NCBI RefSeq assembly: GCF_022695985.1
Contig: NZ_JAAPBF010000005.1
Location: forward strand, 30,425 to 94,424
DNA: 64,000 nucleotides
Source: Streptomyces sp. NP-1717
Lineage (GTDB): Bacteria; Actinomycetota; Actinomycetes; Streptomycetales; Streptomycetaceae
Reading direction: 5' to 3'
A program made the translations under genes and the position numbers. The notes below the pieces were generated by a model. The model was not told the origin of the DNA. It saw only the letters and a list, made by a program, of their open reading frames with translations, and did no database searches. Below, in pieces: positions 44,412 to 53,214 of the stretch; position 1 is the first letter of the stretch; the number at the start of each line of letters is the position of its first letter.

Positions 44412-45257
44412 TCAGCCCTTCGTGCTCTCCTGCTCGCGCTCCACCTGCTCGTTCCACTCGCGCTTGACGGCCCGCCACGCCTCGTCGTTCTGGCCCAGCC
44501 GCCAGTAGCCCGAGATCGACAGCCGCTCGCGCGGGATCTTCCGGTCGTGCCGCAGATGGCGGCGCAGCTCCTTCACGAAGCCGGCCTCGCCGTGCACGAA
44601 CGCGTGTACGTCGTCGCCGGGGAGGTCCAGCGCCCGTACGGCGGCGACCAGTGCCTCGCCGACGGGACGGCTCCCGCGGTGCAGCCAGACGATCTCGGCC
44701 CCGGCGGGAGCGGCGATCTTCTGCTCCTCCTCGGGCCCCTCGACCTCGATGAACGCGTGGATCACGGCGCCCTCGGGAGCCTGCTCGATCGACGCGGCGA
44801 TGGCGGGCAGCGCGCTCTCGTCACCGACGAACAGATGCCGGTCGGCGGCCGGGTCCGGGGCGTACGACCCGCCGGGGCCCAGGAACCGCACCGTGTCACC
44901 CGGCCGCGCGGCGGCGGCCCACGGCCCCGCCAGGCCCTCGTCGCCGTGCACGACGAAGTCGACGGTCATCTCCCCGGCTTCCCGGTCCCATTCGCGCACC
45001 GTGTACGTACGGCTCGTGGGCCACTGCTCACGCGGGAAGTCCTCGCGGACCCGGTCCATGTCGAACGGCTCGGGATAGCTGACGCCCTCGGGCGCGAACA
45101 GCAGCTTCACGTAGTGGTCGGTGAACTCGCCCGCGTCGAGCCCGGCCGGCCCCTCGCCGCCGAGAACCAGGCGCACCATGTGCGGGGTGATGCGCTGGGT
45201 GCGTATCACCCGCGCTTCGCGGACCTTCGGTGACTTGCGGGCCGGCTCTGCTGCCAC
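44412..45257 (-). CDS. Siderophore-interacting protein (FAD/NAD(P)H ferric-siderophore reductase)
   Basis: The 281-aa protein matches the ViuB/YqjH family: a flavin-binding barrel with R-T-Y-T-V-R (FAD contact, about residue 82), DFVVHGDEGLAGPWA, and a C-terminal SIP domain with HLFVGDESALPAI and HAFVHGEAGFVKELRRHL, ending in GYWRLGQND. It reduces ferric siderophores in the cytosol to release iron. GTG 45257 has GGGAGA about 8 nt upstream. An iron box lies 49-67 bp upstream of the start, so expression should rise when iron is scarce. No siderophore synthesis genes are adjacent. Confidence 0.93.
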   Translation of the reverse strand: MAAEPARKSPKVREARVIRTQRITPHMVRLVLGGEGPAGLDAGEFTDHYVKLLFAPEGVSYPEPFDMDRVREDFPREQWPTSRTYTVREWDREAGEMTVDFVVHGDEGLAGPWAAAARPGDTVRFLGPGGSYAPDPAADRHLFVGDESALPAIAASIEQAPEGAVIHAFIEVEGPEEEQKIAAPAGAEIVWLHRGSRPVGEALVAAVRALDLPGDDVHAFVHGEAGFVKELRRHLRHDRKIPRERLSISGYWRLGQNDEAWRAVKREWNEQVEREQESTKG

Positions 45258-45305
45258 GGCGGTCTCCCTTGACTGATACGGCCGCCCCGGACGGGCGGAC
45301 GATGC

Positions 45306-45324
45306 TTAGGCTTACCTAACTTAA
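45306..45324. promoter_or_regulatory. Iron box (DmdR/IdeR-type operator)
   Basis: The 19-mer TTAGGCTTACCTAACTTAA matches 14 of 19 positions of the actinobacterial consensus TTAGGTTAGGCTAACCTAA. It lies directly upstream of the siderophore-interacting protein gene. Confidence 0.82.
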
Positions 45325-45356
45325 CATCCCGCCGTCGTCCGTACCCCTCGGCGCCG

Positions 45357-46277
45357 TCACTTTCCGAGCACGGTGAGCAGCCGGTGCAGCGCGTTGTTCA
45401 GCCCCCATCGCGCCGCCAGCGCGTCCAGCGTCTCCGGGTCGAGCGGCTCGGAGGGCAGCGCCGGGTCGAAGTCCGGCAGGGGAACGTCCCCCGCGACCCG
45501 CACCACCGTCGGCGCGACCGCCACATAGTCCCTGGCCTCGTCCAGCCGCTTGCGCTGCGAAGGGGTCAGTCCCGAACGCGGATCGTCGACCGCCGCCATG
45601 ATCCCCGCCAGATCACCGAACGCGTCGAGCAGCTTGGCCGCCGTCTTCTCCCCGATCCCGGGCACACCGGGCAGCCCGTCGCTCGGATCGCCGCGCAGCA
45701 GCGCCAGATCGACATAGCCGGAGCCGGTCACCCCGTACTTCTCGCGCAGCCACGCCTCGTCCGTCATCTGGAGCGATCCGACGCCCTTGAGCGGATACAG
45801 CACCCGTACACCGCGCGCGTCGTCCACCAGCTGGTAGAGGTCCCGGTCGCCGGTGACGATGTCGACCGGGCCGGACGCGGCGCCGGTGAGGGTGCCGATC
45901 ACGTCGTCCGCCTCGTACCCCGCCACGCCGACGCGGGCGATCCCCAGCGCGTCCAGCACGGCCTCGATGATCGGCACCTGCGGCGCCAGGGTGTCCGGGG
46001 TCTCCTCCTCGTCCGGCCCTTCCGGTGTCTCCACGGCCACGCGGTGCGCCTTGTACGACGGGATCAGATCCACCCGCCACTGCGGGCGCCAGTCCGCGTC
46101 CCAGCAGGCCACGAGATCGTCCGGGTGGTGGTCCTGGACGAGCCGGGTGATGAAGTCGAGCAGGCCCCGGACCGCGTTGACCGGTGTGCCGTCGGGGGCG
46201 CGCACCGAGTCGGGGACCCCGAAATAGGCCCGGAAGTAGAGGGAAGCGGTGTCGAGGAGCATCAGGCGTCGCGTCAC
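45357..46277 (-). CDS. 5'-3' exonuclease (DNA polymerase I N-domain-like)
   Basis: The 306-aa nuclease has the 5'-nuclease fold: MLLDTASLYFRAYFG with the first catalytic Asp, YEADDVIGTL and TGDRDLYQLV with the acidic cluster, and the helix-hairpin-helix DGLPGVPGIGEKTAAKLL. It corresponds to the flap/5'-3' exonuclease part of DNA polymerase I as a separate protein, likely used in Okazaki-fragment or repair processing. GTG 46277 is in frame and precedes the first beta strand by four residues; the ribosome site (CAGGGA) is weak. It is divergent from the betaine transporter genes. Confidence 0.93.
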   Translation of the reverse strand: MTRRLMLLDTASLYFRAYFGVPDSVRAPDGTPVNAVRGLLDFITRLVQDHHPDDLVACWDADWRPQWRVDLIPSYKAHRVAVETPEGPDEEETPDTLAPQVPIIEAVLDALGIARVGVAGYEADDVIGTLTGAASGPVDIVTGDRDLYQLVDDARGVRVLYPLKGVGSLQMTDEAWLREKYGVTGSGYVDLALLRGDPSDGLPGVPGIGEKTAAKLLDAFGDLAGIMAAVDDPRSGLTPSQRKRLDEARDYVAVAPTVVRVAGDVPLPDFDPALPSEPLDPETLDALAARWGLNNALHRLLTVLGK

Positions 46278-46376
46278 ATCCCTGATGATGCCCCATCCCA
46301 CCGACAGTGGCCGGAGAGCTGCCCCGGACCGCCGACCGTCCGCCTGTGACCTGCGCGGCGGCACTCCTGAGTGGTG

Positions 46377-46400
46377 TGGACCACATAAATGTTTGGTCCA
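46377..46400. promoter_or_regulatory. Inverted repeat upstream of the betaine transporter
   Basis: TGGACCA (46377-46383) and TGGTCCA (46394-46400) are inverted copies separated by the AT-rich CATAAATGTT. The left half also sits in the near-palindrome TGTGGACCACA. The AT-rich centre could be a -10 region, making this an operator-promoter overlap. Confidence 0.5.
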
Positions 46401-46494
46401 TGCAACGGAGGGCAGGCGCGCACCCGGAGCGAACCCGGGCGCGCTCTCTTCGGAGAACGCCGGCCGGCCGCACGGGCAGACCCCGTACCGCTCC

Positions 46495-46532
46495 ACGGCC
46501 CGCCGGCGGGGGTGGCGGGCCGTTTCTCATTT
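46495..46532 (+). promoter_or_regulatory. Terminator-like hairpin in the leader of the betaine transporter operon
   Basis: ACGGCCCGCC (46495-46504) pairs perfectly with GGCGGGCCGT (46514-46523), followed by TTCTCATTT, only about 20 bp before the coding start at 46551. Another GC-rich inverted repeat (around 46414-46440) lies upstream. A terminator placed inside a leader suggests transcription attenuation. I could not match it to a known riboswitch. Confidence 0.5.
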
Positions 46533-46550
46533 CGACGGCGTGAGGTATAT

Positions 46551-47702
46551 GTGTCCAGGCTGCAGGCGGAACACCTGTACAAGGTATTCGGCGCACGACC
46601 CGAAGAAGCGGTGAGGAAGCTCGAAAGCGGCACCGACCGCGACGAGTTGCGCGCCGACGGTACGACCGCAGCGGTGATCGATGCCTCGTTCTCCGTCGAT
46701 CCCGGTCAGATATTCGTCGTGATGGGCCTCTCCGGATCCGGCAAGTCCACGCTGCTGCGCATGCTCAACGGACTGCTGGAGCCGACGGCCGGCCGGGTGC
46801 TCTTCGACGGCCAGGATCTGACCGCCCTGAGCGCGGCCGAGCTGCGCACCGTGCGCTCCACCAAGATCAGCATGGTGTTCCAGCACTTCGCGCTGTTCCC
46901 GCACCGCAGTGTGCTGGAGAACGCGGGATACGGCCTGGAGGTCCAGGGCGTCCCGCGCGCGGAGCGGGACAGACGGGCCAAGGAGGCCCTTGAGCTCGCG
47001 GGGCTGGCCGGCTGGGAGAAGGCCTGGCCCGACGAGCTCTCGGGCGGTATGCAGCAGCGGGTGGGCCTGGCCCGCGCGCTCGCCACCGACGCGGACCTGC
47101 TGCTCATGGACGAGTCGTTCAGCGCGCTCGACCCGCTGATCCGCCGTGACATGCAGGACCAGCTCCTGGAACTGCAGAAGCGGCTGAAGAAGACCATCGT
47201 CTTCATCACCCACGACCTCAACGAGGCCATGCGGCTCGGCGACCGGATCGCCGTGATGCGCGACGGCGAGATAGTCCAGCTCGGCACCGCCGAGGACATC
47301 CTCGTCACCCCGGCCAACGAATACGTCGCCTCCTTCACCCAGGACGTCGACCGCTCGCGCGTCCTGACCGCCGGGGCGATCATGGCGGACGCCGACACCG
47401 CCCATGGCAGCCGCACGGACGACGGCAAGGAACTGCGCACCGACAAGGACGTGCTCGCGGCGGCGCCCGCCACCGTCTCCGTGAGCACCCCGATCATCGA
47501 GCTGTTCACCCCCTGCTCGACCAGCCCGGTCCCCGTCGCCGTCACCGACGACGAGGGGCGGCTGGTCGGAGTCGTACCGCGCGCCCGGCTGCTGGCCGTA
47601 CTCGGCGAGCCGATGACGCCGGCCGACGCACCCCCGGCCACGTCCGCGCCCGTCGCCGCCCCGGAGACGCTCCTCGTCGACAAGGAGGCGGCCAGTGCCT
47701 AG
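46551..47702 (+). CDS. Glycine betaine/proline ABC transporter ATP-binding protein
   Basis: The 383-aa ATPase is of the ProV/OpuAA type. It has the characteristic N-terminal extension (HLYKVFG...ELRADGTTAAVIDASF), Walker A GLSGSGKST, Q-loop MVFQHFALFPHRSV, signature LSGGMQQRVGLARAL, Walker B LLLMDESFSALDP and H-loop ITHDL. A C-terminal tail (about 285-383) resembles the regulatory CBS region of the family but seems partly degenerate. GTG 46551 follows GAGG by 8 nt. It overlaps the permease gene by 8 bp. Together they would import compatible solutes during osmotic stress. Confidence 0.93.
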   Translation: MSRLQAEHLYKVFGARPEEAVRKLESGTDRDELRADGTTAAVIDASFSVDPGQIFVVMGLSGSGKSTLLRMLNGLLEPTAGRVLFDGQDLTALSAAELRTVRSTKISMVFQHFALFPHRSVLENAGYGLEVQGVPRAERDRRAKEALELAGLAGWEKAWPDELSGGMQQRVGLARALATDADLLLMDESFSALDPLIRRDMQDQLLELQKRLKKTIVFITHDLNEAMRLGDRIAVMRDGEIVQLGTAEDILVTPANEYVASFTQDVDRSRVLTAGAIMADADTAHGSRTDDGKELRTDKDVLAAAPATVSVSTPIIELFTPCSTSPVPVAVTDDEGRLVGVVPRARLLAVLGEPMTPADAPPATSAPVAAPETLLVDKEAASA

Positions 47703-50313
47703 GCTCCCGCTCGGCGAGTGGGTCGACAGCGGAGTCGACTTCCTCCAGCGCCATCTCTCCTGGCTGTTCGACGCGATCAGCTCGGTCGTCACCGGCATGT
47801 ACGACGCCGTGGACGCCGTGCTCAACGGCCCCGAACCGCTCCTCCTCGCCGGCATCCTCGCGGTGCTCGCCTGGTGGCTGCGCGGCCTGCTCGCGGCCGG
47901 CCTCGCCTTCGTCGGGTTCGCGCTCATCGACTCGATCGAGCTGTGGGAACTGGCGATGTCCACGCTCTCGCTGGTCCTCGTCGCGACGATCGTCATCCTG
48001 GTCATCGCGGTGCCGCTCGGCGTCTGGGCCTCGCGCTCGGCCACCGTCAGCGCCGTCATCCGGCCGGTGCTCGACTTCATGCAGACGATGCCCGCGATGG
48101 TCTATCTGATCCCCGGCATCATCTTCTTCGGCGTCGGCGTGGTCCCCGGCATCATCGCCACGATCATCTTCGCCCTGCCGCCCGGCGTCCGTATGACGGA
48201 ACTGGGCATCCGGCAGGTCGACGCCGAACTGGTCGAGGCCGCCGAGGCGTTCGGCACCAGCCCGCGCAACACCCTGCTGCGCGTCCAGCTGCCCCTCGCG
48301 CTCCCGACGATCATGGCCGGTATCAACCAGGTGATCATGCTGGGTCTGTCGATGGTCGTCATCGCGGGCATGGTCGGCGGCGGCGGCCTCGGTGGCGCCG
48401 TCTACCGCGCCATCGGCAACGTCGACATCGGCCTCGGCTTCGAGGCGGGCGTCTCCATCGTCATCCTGGCGATGTACCTGGACCGGCTGACCGGCGCGCT
48501 GGGCCGGCAGGTCTCGCCGCTGGGCCGCCGCGCGCTGGCCAAGGCGCGGGCGGCGAGCGGTTCGCTCAAGGTCTGGGACCACCGTCCGCGTCCCTCGGTC
48601 GCCGTGGTCGGTGTGGTCGTCCTCGCGCTCGTCGCGGGTGGCATGAGCATCTTCGGCGGCGGCAAGAGCACGACCGTCGCGGGCGAGGGGGACGTCGGCC
48701 AGGGCAAGAAGATCAGCATGGGCTACATCCCCTGGGACGAGGGCATCGCGTCCACCTTCCTGTGGAAGGAGATGCTGGAGCGGCGCGGCTACGAGGTCGA
48801 GGCCACCCAGTACGAGGCCGGCGCGCTCTACACCGGCCAGGCGAACGGCCAGATCGACATCCAGACCGACTCCTGGCTGCCGACCACGCACGCCAACTAC
48901 TGGGACAAGTACCAGGACAAGCTGGAGGACCTGGGCGCCTGGTACGACGAGACGTCCCTGGAGCTCTCCGTGCCCTCCTACGTGAAGGGCATCGACTCCC
49001 TCGCGGATCTCAAGGGCAGGGCGAGCCAGTTCAAGGGCCGGATCATCGGCATCGAGCCCAGCGCCGGCGAGATGGGCATCCTCAAGGACAAGGTCCTGAA
49101 GGAGTACGGCCTCGAAGGCGAGTACAAGGTCGTCGACGGCTCCACGCCCGGCATGCTGGCCGAGCTGAAGCGCGCGTACGAGAAGAAGGAACCGGTCGTC
49201 GTCACGCTCTGGTCCCCGCACTGGGCGTACAACACCTACGACCTGAAGAAGCTCAAGGACCCGAAGGGCACCTTCGGCGAGGGCGACGGCGTGCACACAC
49301 TCGCGCGCAAGGGCTTCTCCGACGACAACCCCGGCGTCGCCAAGTGGCTCAAGAACTTCAAGATGACCGAGGACCAGCTCACCAGCCTCGAGGCGGGCAT
49401 CCAGGGCGCCGGCAAGGGCAAGGAGCAGGAGGCCGTACGCGCCTGGCTGAAGGACAACCCCGGGCTGGCCGACAAGTGGACGCCGGTCTCCGGCGTCAGC
49501 AAGGGCGCGAACGGCAAGGACGAGCGCGAACGGCCCATCGAAGTCGCCTGGTTCCCCTGGGAGGAGGACATCGCGGCCACGTATCTGTGGAAGGCGGTGC
49601 TGGAGGAGCGCGGCTACAAGATGAACCTCAAGCAGTTCGAGGTCGGCCCGATGTACACGGCCCTGTCCCGAGGGCAGATCGACGTCCAGTTCGACGGCTG
49701 GCTGCCCAACACCCAGAAGAAGTACTGGGACAAGTACGGGGACAAACTCTCCGACCTCGGCGCCTGGTACGGGCCGACGTCACTGGAGATCGCCGTGCCG
49801 TCCTATGTGAAGGGCGTCGATTCGCTGGCGGACCTGAAGGGCCGTGAGGACGAGTTCAAGGGCCGGATCGTCGGTATCGAGCCCGGCACCGAGACCATGA
49901 ACATCCTCAAGAACAAGGTCCTGCCGGGCTACGGCCTGGACGACTACAAGGTCGTCGACAGCTCCACGCCCGGCATGCTGGCCGAGCTGGAGCGCTCGTA
50001 CGCGAAGAAGGAACCCGTCGCGGTCATGCTGTGGACCCCGCACTGGGCCTACAGCGAGTACGAGCTGACCAAGCTCAAGGACCCGCAGAAGGCCTTCGGC
50101 GAGGGTGACCAGATCCGCACCGTCGCCAACAAGGACTTCCCGGAGAACTACCCGCAGCTGACCAAGTGGTTCAAGAACTTCAAGCTCAGCGAGGAACAGC
50201 TCGCCGGACTGGAGAACGAGATCCAGAAGCTCGGCACGGGCCACGAGGAAGAAGCGGTGAAGATCTGGATGGACAAGAATCCGGGCATCGCCGACGAGAT
50301 CGCTCCGCGGTGA
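47695..50313 (+). CDS. Glycine betaine ABC permease fused to two tandem substrate-binding domains
   Basis: The 872-aa fusion has a ProW-type permease (about 1-290, with EAA loop ELVEAAEAFGTSPRNTLLRVQLP), a further transmembrane helix at about 299-318, and two OpuAC-type binding domains (about 338-600 and 613-872). These are clear duplicates: both carry YWDKY, LGAWY, VPSYVKG-DSLADLKG, and a closing helix before LKDPKG or LKDPQK. The binding domains would project outside and deliver ligand directly to the attached pore. The second copy lacks any lipoprotein or signal sequence, so it is not an independent gene. GTG 47695 has AAGGAGG upstream. A terminator follows. Confidence 0.92.
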   Translation: MPRLPLGEWVDSGVDFLQRHLSWLFDAISSVVTGMYDAVDAVLNGPEPLLLAGILAVLAWWLRGLLAAGLAFVGFALIDSIELWELAMSTLSLVLVATIVILVIAVPLGVWASRSATVSAVIRPVLDFMQTMPAMVYLIPGIIFFGVGVVPGIIATIIFALPPGVRMTELGIRQVDAELVEAAEAFGTSPRNTLLRVQLPLALPTIMAGINQVIMLGLSMVVIAGMVGGGGLGGAVYRAIGNVDIGLGFEAGVSIVILAMYLDRLTGALGRQVSPLGRRALAKARAASGSLKVWDHRPRPSVAVVGVVVLALVAGGMSIFGGGKSTTVAGEGDVGQGKKISMGYIPWDEGIASTFLWKEMLERRGYEVEATQYEAGALYTGQANGQIDIQTDSWLPTTHANYWDKYQDKLEDLGAWYDETSLELSVPSYVKGIDSLADLKGRASQFKGRIIGIEPSAGEMGILKDKVLKEYGLEGEYKVVDGSTPGMLAELKRAYEKKEPVVVTLWSPHWAYNTYDLKKLKDPKGTFGEGDGVHTLARKGFSDDNPGVAKWLKNFKMTEDQLTSLEAGIQGAGKGKEQEAVRAWLKDNPGLADKWTPVSGVSKGANGKDERERPIEVAWFPWEEDIAATYLWKAVLEERGYKMNLKQFEVGPMYTALSRGQIDVQFDGWLPNTQKKYWDKYGDKLSDLGAWYGPTSLEIAVPSYVKGVDSLADLKGREDEFKGRIVGIEPGTETMNILKNKVLPGYGLDDYKVVDSSTPGMLAELERSYAKKEPVAVMLWTPHWAYSEYELTKLKDPQKAFGEGDQIRTVANKDFPENYPQLTKWFKNFKLSEEQLAGLENEIQKLGTGHEEEAVKIWMDKNPGIADEIAPR

Positions 50314-50351
50314 CGGAGAGTGCCGATGGCCGGTTCCGGCCGCCGCGAGGC

Positions 50352-50405
50352 GCCGGGACGAGGCGGGTGTCGCCAGTGGCGGCGCCCGCCTCGTCCGGCT
50401 TTTGT
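50352..50405 (+). terminator. Terminator of the betaine transporter operon
   Basis: A 15-bp stem with one bulged G (50352-50367 with 50385-50399) is followed by TTTTGTG. The rest of the gap up to 50656 shows no gene and presumably carries the promoter of the next operon. Confidence 0.83.
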
Positions 50406-50656
50406 GGGCGACCCCCTGCCTCCGCGACGGCGCGCGCCGAGAGGGCCCGCGCCGCGGGGACGGAGGCCCCACCAGTGGTGGGACGGCCCCGTCGGTCGGA
50501 GGATGGAGATCTGTCGACCGGTCGTCGTCGTGCTCGCCGGGGCCGCCCGTTTCCACGGGGTTCACCGTGGCGCCGTCCACCCCGGGTGAGGCAGACCGCC
50601 TTTGCACGGCCGTCAACTCTGAGAAGATGACGATCCGGCCGGGAGGGAGCCCAGAC

Positions 50657-51205
50657 ATGGACGACAAGGAAGCGCTCAGGGTGGGCGCCGCCGTCCGCAG
50701 GCGGCGCAGGTCCCTCGGCCTCACACTGGCTGCCGTGGCCGACCGCAGCGGGCTTTCCGTACCGTTCCTCAGCCAGATCGAGAACGAACGCGCGCGCCCG
50801 AGCGCCCGCTCGCTGGAGCGGGTGGCCGACGCCCTGGAGACCACCATCCCCGTGCTGCACGCCGCGGCCGACTCCGCGCGCACCGTCGACGTCGTACGGG
50901 CCGACGGGGACGGGCCCGGCGTACGCAGGGTGGCCCGCGGCGGGCACCAGCTGCACGCCAAGGAGTACCGGGGCGAGCAGGACACCGGGCGCGAGTACCA
51001 GCACCGCAACGACGAGGTGATGTACATCGCCGACGGGTCGGTGGAGGTCGAGGCCGAAGGCCGCGCGTACCGGCTGGAGCGCGGCGACACGCTGTACCTC
51101 TCCGGAGGGGTCAGGCACCGCTGGCGCGCCACCGAGCCCGGCACCCGCATCCTGGTCGTCGCCGTCGCCGAACACATCGACGCGACGTTCGACACCCGGC
51201 GCTGA
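50657..51205 (+). CDS. XRE-family regulator with C-terminal cupin domain
   Basis: The 182-aa protein has an N-terminal helix-turn-helix (about 8-65; RRRRRSLGLTLAAVADRSGLSVPFLSQIENERARPS) and a cupin_2 domain (about 100-175; HRNDEVMYIADGSVEVEAEG and GDTLYLSGGVRHRWRA), a combination typical of small sensors of metabolites. ATG 50657 has GGGAGGG about 9 nt upstream. The target genes and ligand are not known. The next gene starts 12 bp later, so the two are probably one operon. Confidence 0.92.
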   Translation: MDDKEALRVGAAVRRRRRSLGLTLAAVADRSGLSVPFLSQIENERARPSARSLERVADALETTIPVLHAAADSARTVDVVRADGDGPGVRRVARGGHQLHAKEYRGEQDTGREYQHRNDEVMYIADGSVEVEAEGRAYRLERGDTLYLSGGVRHRWRATEPGTRILVVAVAEHIDATFDTRR

Positions 51206-51217
51206 GAGCGGCCGGCC

Positions 51218-51964
51218 GTGACCGCCGCGCGCACCGGCGCCCGGACCGGCGTACGCCGGGTCGTCTCGCTGGTTCCCTCGCTCACCGAGGCCGTCGCGGC
51301 CACCGCGCCCGGACTCCTGGTCGGCGCGACCGACTGGTGCACCCGTCCCGCCGGCCTCGACGTCGTACGCGTCGGCGGCACCAAGAATCCGGACGTCGCC
51401 GCCGTCACCGCGCTGCGCCCCGACCTCGTGGTGGCCAACGAGGAGGAGAACCGCGAGCCGGATCTGGCCGCGCTGCGGGCGGCGGGTGTCGAGGTGCTGG
51501 TCACCGAGGTGCGCGACCTCGACCAGGCGTTCGCCGAGCTGGAGCGGATGCTCGTGACCGGCTGCGGGCTCACCGCGCCGCGATGGCTGGACGAGGCGCG
51601 GGAGTCCTGGGCGGCGGTGCCTCCTGCTTACGGAGGCGGGCGCAAGGCGGTCGTACCGATCTGGCGCAGGCCGTGGATGGTGCTCGGCGGCGACACCTTC
51701 GCGGGTGACCTGCTCGCCCGGCTCGGTGTGCACAACGTGTACGGCGACCTGGCCGAGCGCTATCCGCGCATCCCGCTGGACCGGCTGCGGGCATCCGGGG
51801 CGGACCTGGTCGTCCTGCCCGACGAGCCGTACCGCTTCACCGCCGACGACGGACCCGAGGCATTCCCCGGGATGCCGGCCGCGCTGGTCGACGGGCGCCA
51901 CCTCACCTGGTACGGGCCGTCGCTGGTCCGGGCACCGGCGGCGCTGCGGGCAGCACTCCGCTGA
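51218..51964 (+). CDS. Helical-backbone metal receptor (BtuF/TroA-like), cytoplasmic
   Basis: The 248-aa product has the class III periplasmic-binding-protein fold: RVVSLVPSLTEAVAATAPGLLVGATDWCTRPA, VRVGGTKNPDVAAVTALRPDLVVANEEENR and LARLGVHNVYGDLAERYPRIPLDRL. Unlike true BtuF it has no signal peptide, so it may act inside the cell, perhaps as a cobalamin- or metal-binding protein. GTG 51218 is the start. The last 62 bp overlap convergently with the TDT transporter gene. Confidence 0.88.
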   Translation: MTAARTGARTGVRRVVSLVPSLTEAVAATAPGLLVGATDWCTRPAGLDVVRVGGTKNPDVAAVTALRPDLVVANEEENREPDLAALRAAGVEVLVTEVRDLDQAFAELERMLVTGCGLTAPRWLDEARESWAAVPPAYGGGRKAVVPIWRRPWMVLGGDTFAGDLLARLGVHNVYGDLAERYPRIPLDRLRASGADLVVLPDEPYRFTADDGPEAFPGMPAALVDGRHLTWYGPSLVRAPAALRAALR

Positions 51965-53144
51965 CCAGGCCGTGCGCGGTACGGGTCCAGGCGACCGCCC
52001 AGGCGGCCGTCAGCAGGACGAACAGCGCGAGTGACAGCCAGGCCAGGGCGACAAGTCCCGTGGCGTGGGCGAGACCGGCGGCGCCGGTCACACACGTACC
52101 TACGGGGAAGGTGAAGGCCCACCACGTCATCGAGAACGGCATCCCGCGCCGCGCCGCCCGCACGACCATCGCGACCGCCAGCGCGAGCCACAGCAGCGCG
52201 AAGCCCAGCACCGGGACGCCGTACAGCACGGCGAAGGCGTCCAGGGCCGGGACGTACGAGGCGGGCGGCGCGGACGCGGTGGAGGTGAGCGCGTCGGGAG
52301 CGGCAAGCGCGAGATGGCCGACGGCCGTCGTGGACTGCCCGAGCGGGCCGAGGACGAGGAAGAGCGCGGGCGTCAGCGCGAGGGGGAGCGGACCGTACGT
52401 CACCAGCCTGCCGAAGATCAGTGGCAGCAGGGTGAGCGTGGCGAGCAGGCTCATCCCGAACATGGCGTAACAGGCCAGCAGAAGCGCCTCGCGCCACTGA
52501 CCGGCGGGCAGGTACGGGATCAGCCCCGGGCCGAGCGCCGCCGACACCATCGGCGCCACGACCGGCAGGAGCCACACCGGGGACGCGTCGCCGGGGCGCA
52601 CCCGGTGGCGTACCACCATCAGGTACGGGACGGCCACCGCAGCCGCGAGGCCGACGAGCGTGCCCGCGGTGAAGAGGACGGCGTCCACGGTCACGGCCGC
52701 GCTCTCCCCGATCACGTGCCGGCCCACGGTGAGGGTGGCCCCGCCGACCGCGAGGAGCGCCATCGCCAGACATCCGTAGAAGGGTGCCGCCGAGGGATCG
52801 AGCAGATGGGCGCGCGCCTGGTCGCGGTGGTGGATCCAGTGGCCGGCGCGGGCCGTCAGCAGGAGGAGGAGCATCAGCGCCGACACCGCCCAGACGGTGA
52901 CGCAGGCGGCACGCAGGACGGGGACGTCCATCGGGCTCGCGAGCCCCAGCGGCTCCATCGGCAGGGTCGCGCCCGCGCTCGCGACGATCGCGGTGCCCAT
53001 GACGCTCGCGTACCAGTTGGGGCCGACATGGCGCAGGACCGCGAAGCGCGCGGGACGCGCGTGCGGGAGGGGCGCGGCGATCTCGCCGCTCGGAGCCGTG
53101 CGGGCGGCAGAAGCCGTGCGGTCGGTCGGAACGAGGGTGGCCAT
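51903..53144 (-). CDS. TDT-family transporter (tellurite-resistance/dicarboxylate, SLAC1-like)
   Basis: The 413-aa membrane protein has about ten transmembrane helices and TDT family segments such as HVGPNWYASVMGTAIVASAG, ACYAMFGMSL, and MTWWAFTFPVGTCVTGAAGLA near the C-terminus. Members export sulphite or transport dicarboxylates or anions; the substrate here is unknown. ATG 53144 with GAGGG about 9 nt upstream is the start. It is divergent from a LysR regulator, which likely controls it. The C-terminal 20 codons overlap the metal-receptor gene on the other strand. Confidence 0.9.
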   Translation of the reverse strand: MATLVPTDRTASAARTAPSGEIAAPLPHARPARFAVLRHVGPNWYASVMGTAIVASAGATLPMEPLGLASPMDVPVLRAACVTVWAVSALMLLLLLTARAGHWIHHRDQARAHLLDPSAAPFYGCLAMALLAVGGATLTVGRHVIGESAAVTVDAVLFTAGTLVGLAAAVAVPYLMVVRHRVRPGDASPVWLLPVVAPMVSAALGPGLIPYLPAGQWREALLLACYAMFGMSLLATLTLLPLIFGRLVTYGPLPLALTPALFLVLGPLGQSTTAVGHLALAAPDALTSTASAPPASYVPALDAFAVLYGVPVLGFALLWLALAVAMVVRAARRGMPFSMTWWAFTFPVGTCVTGAAGLAHATGLVALAWLSLALFVLLTAAWAVAWTRTAHGLVSGVLPAAPPVPGPATARTR

Positions 53145-53192
53145 GGTCGCACCCTCGTCGCTCCGGGCCCTCCTCACCAGGCCCCTTGGCGC

Positions 53193-53204
53193 TATGAGGC
53201 CATA
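53193..53204. promoter_or_regulatory. Candidate LysR binding site
   Basis: TATG-AGGC-CATA is a short dyad in the 70-bp gap between the divergent TDT transporter and LysR genes. It fits the loose T-N11-A type of site used by LysR proteins and is the only clear symmetry in the gap. Confidence 0.4.
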
Positions 53205-53214
53205 ACCTGAATGT

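Noticed and set aside
46495..46532. A c-di-AMP (ydaO) riboswitch in the betaine transporter leader
   Set aside because: The conserved core of that class was not visible; only the terminator-like hairpin can be supported.
46389..46550. An N-terminal extension of the betaine ATPase from an upstream start in the same frame
   Set aside because: The extension is Arg/Pro-rich, crosses the leader hairpins and has no ribosome site; ATPase homology begins at GTG 46551.
47542..49296. A 584-aa minus-strand frame opposite the betaine permease
   Set aside because: The Asp/Arg/Gln-rich translation is typical of antisense reading; the plus-strand gene has clear domains.
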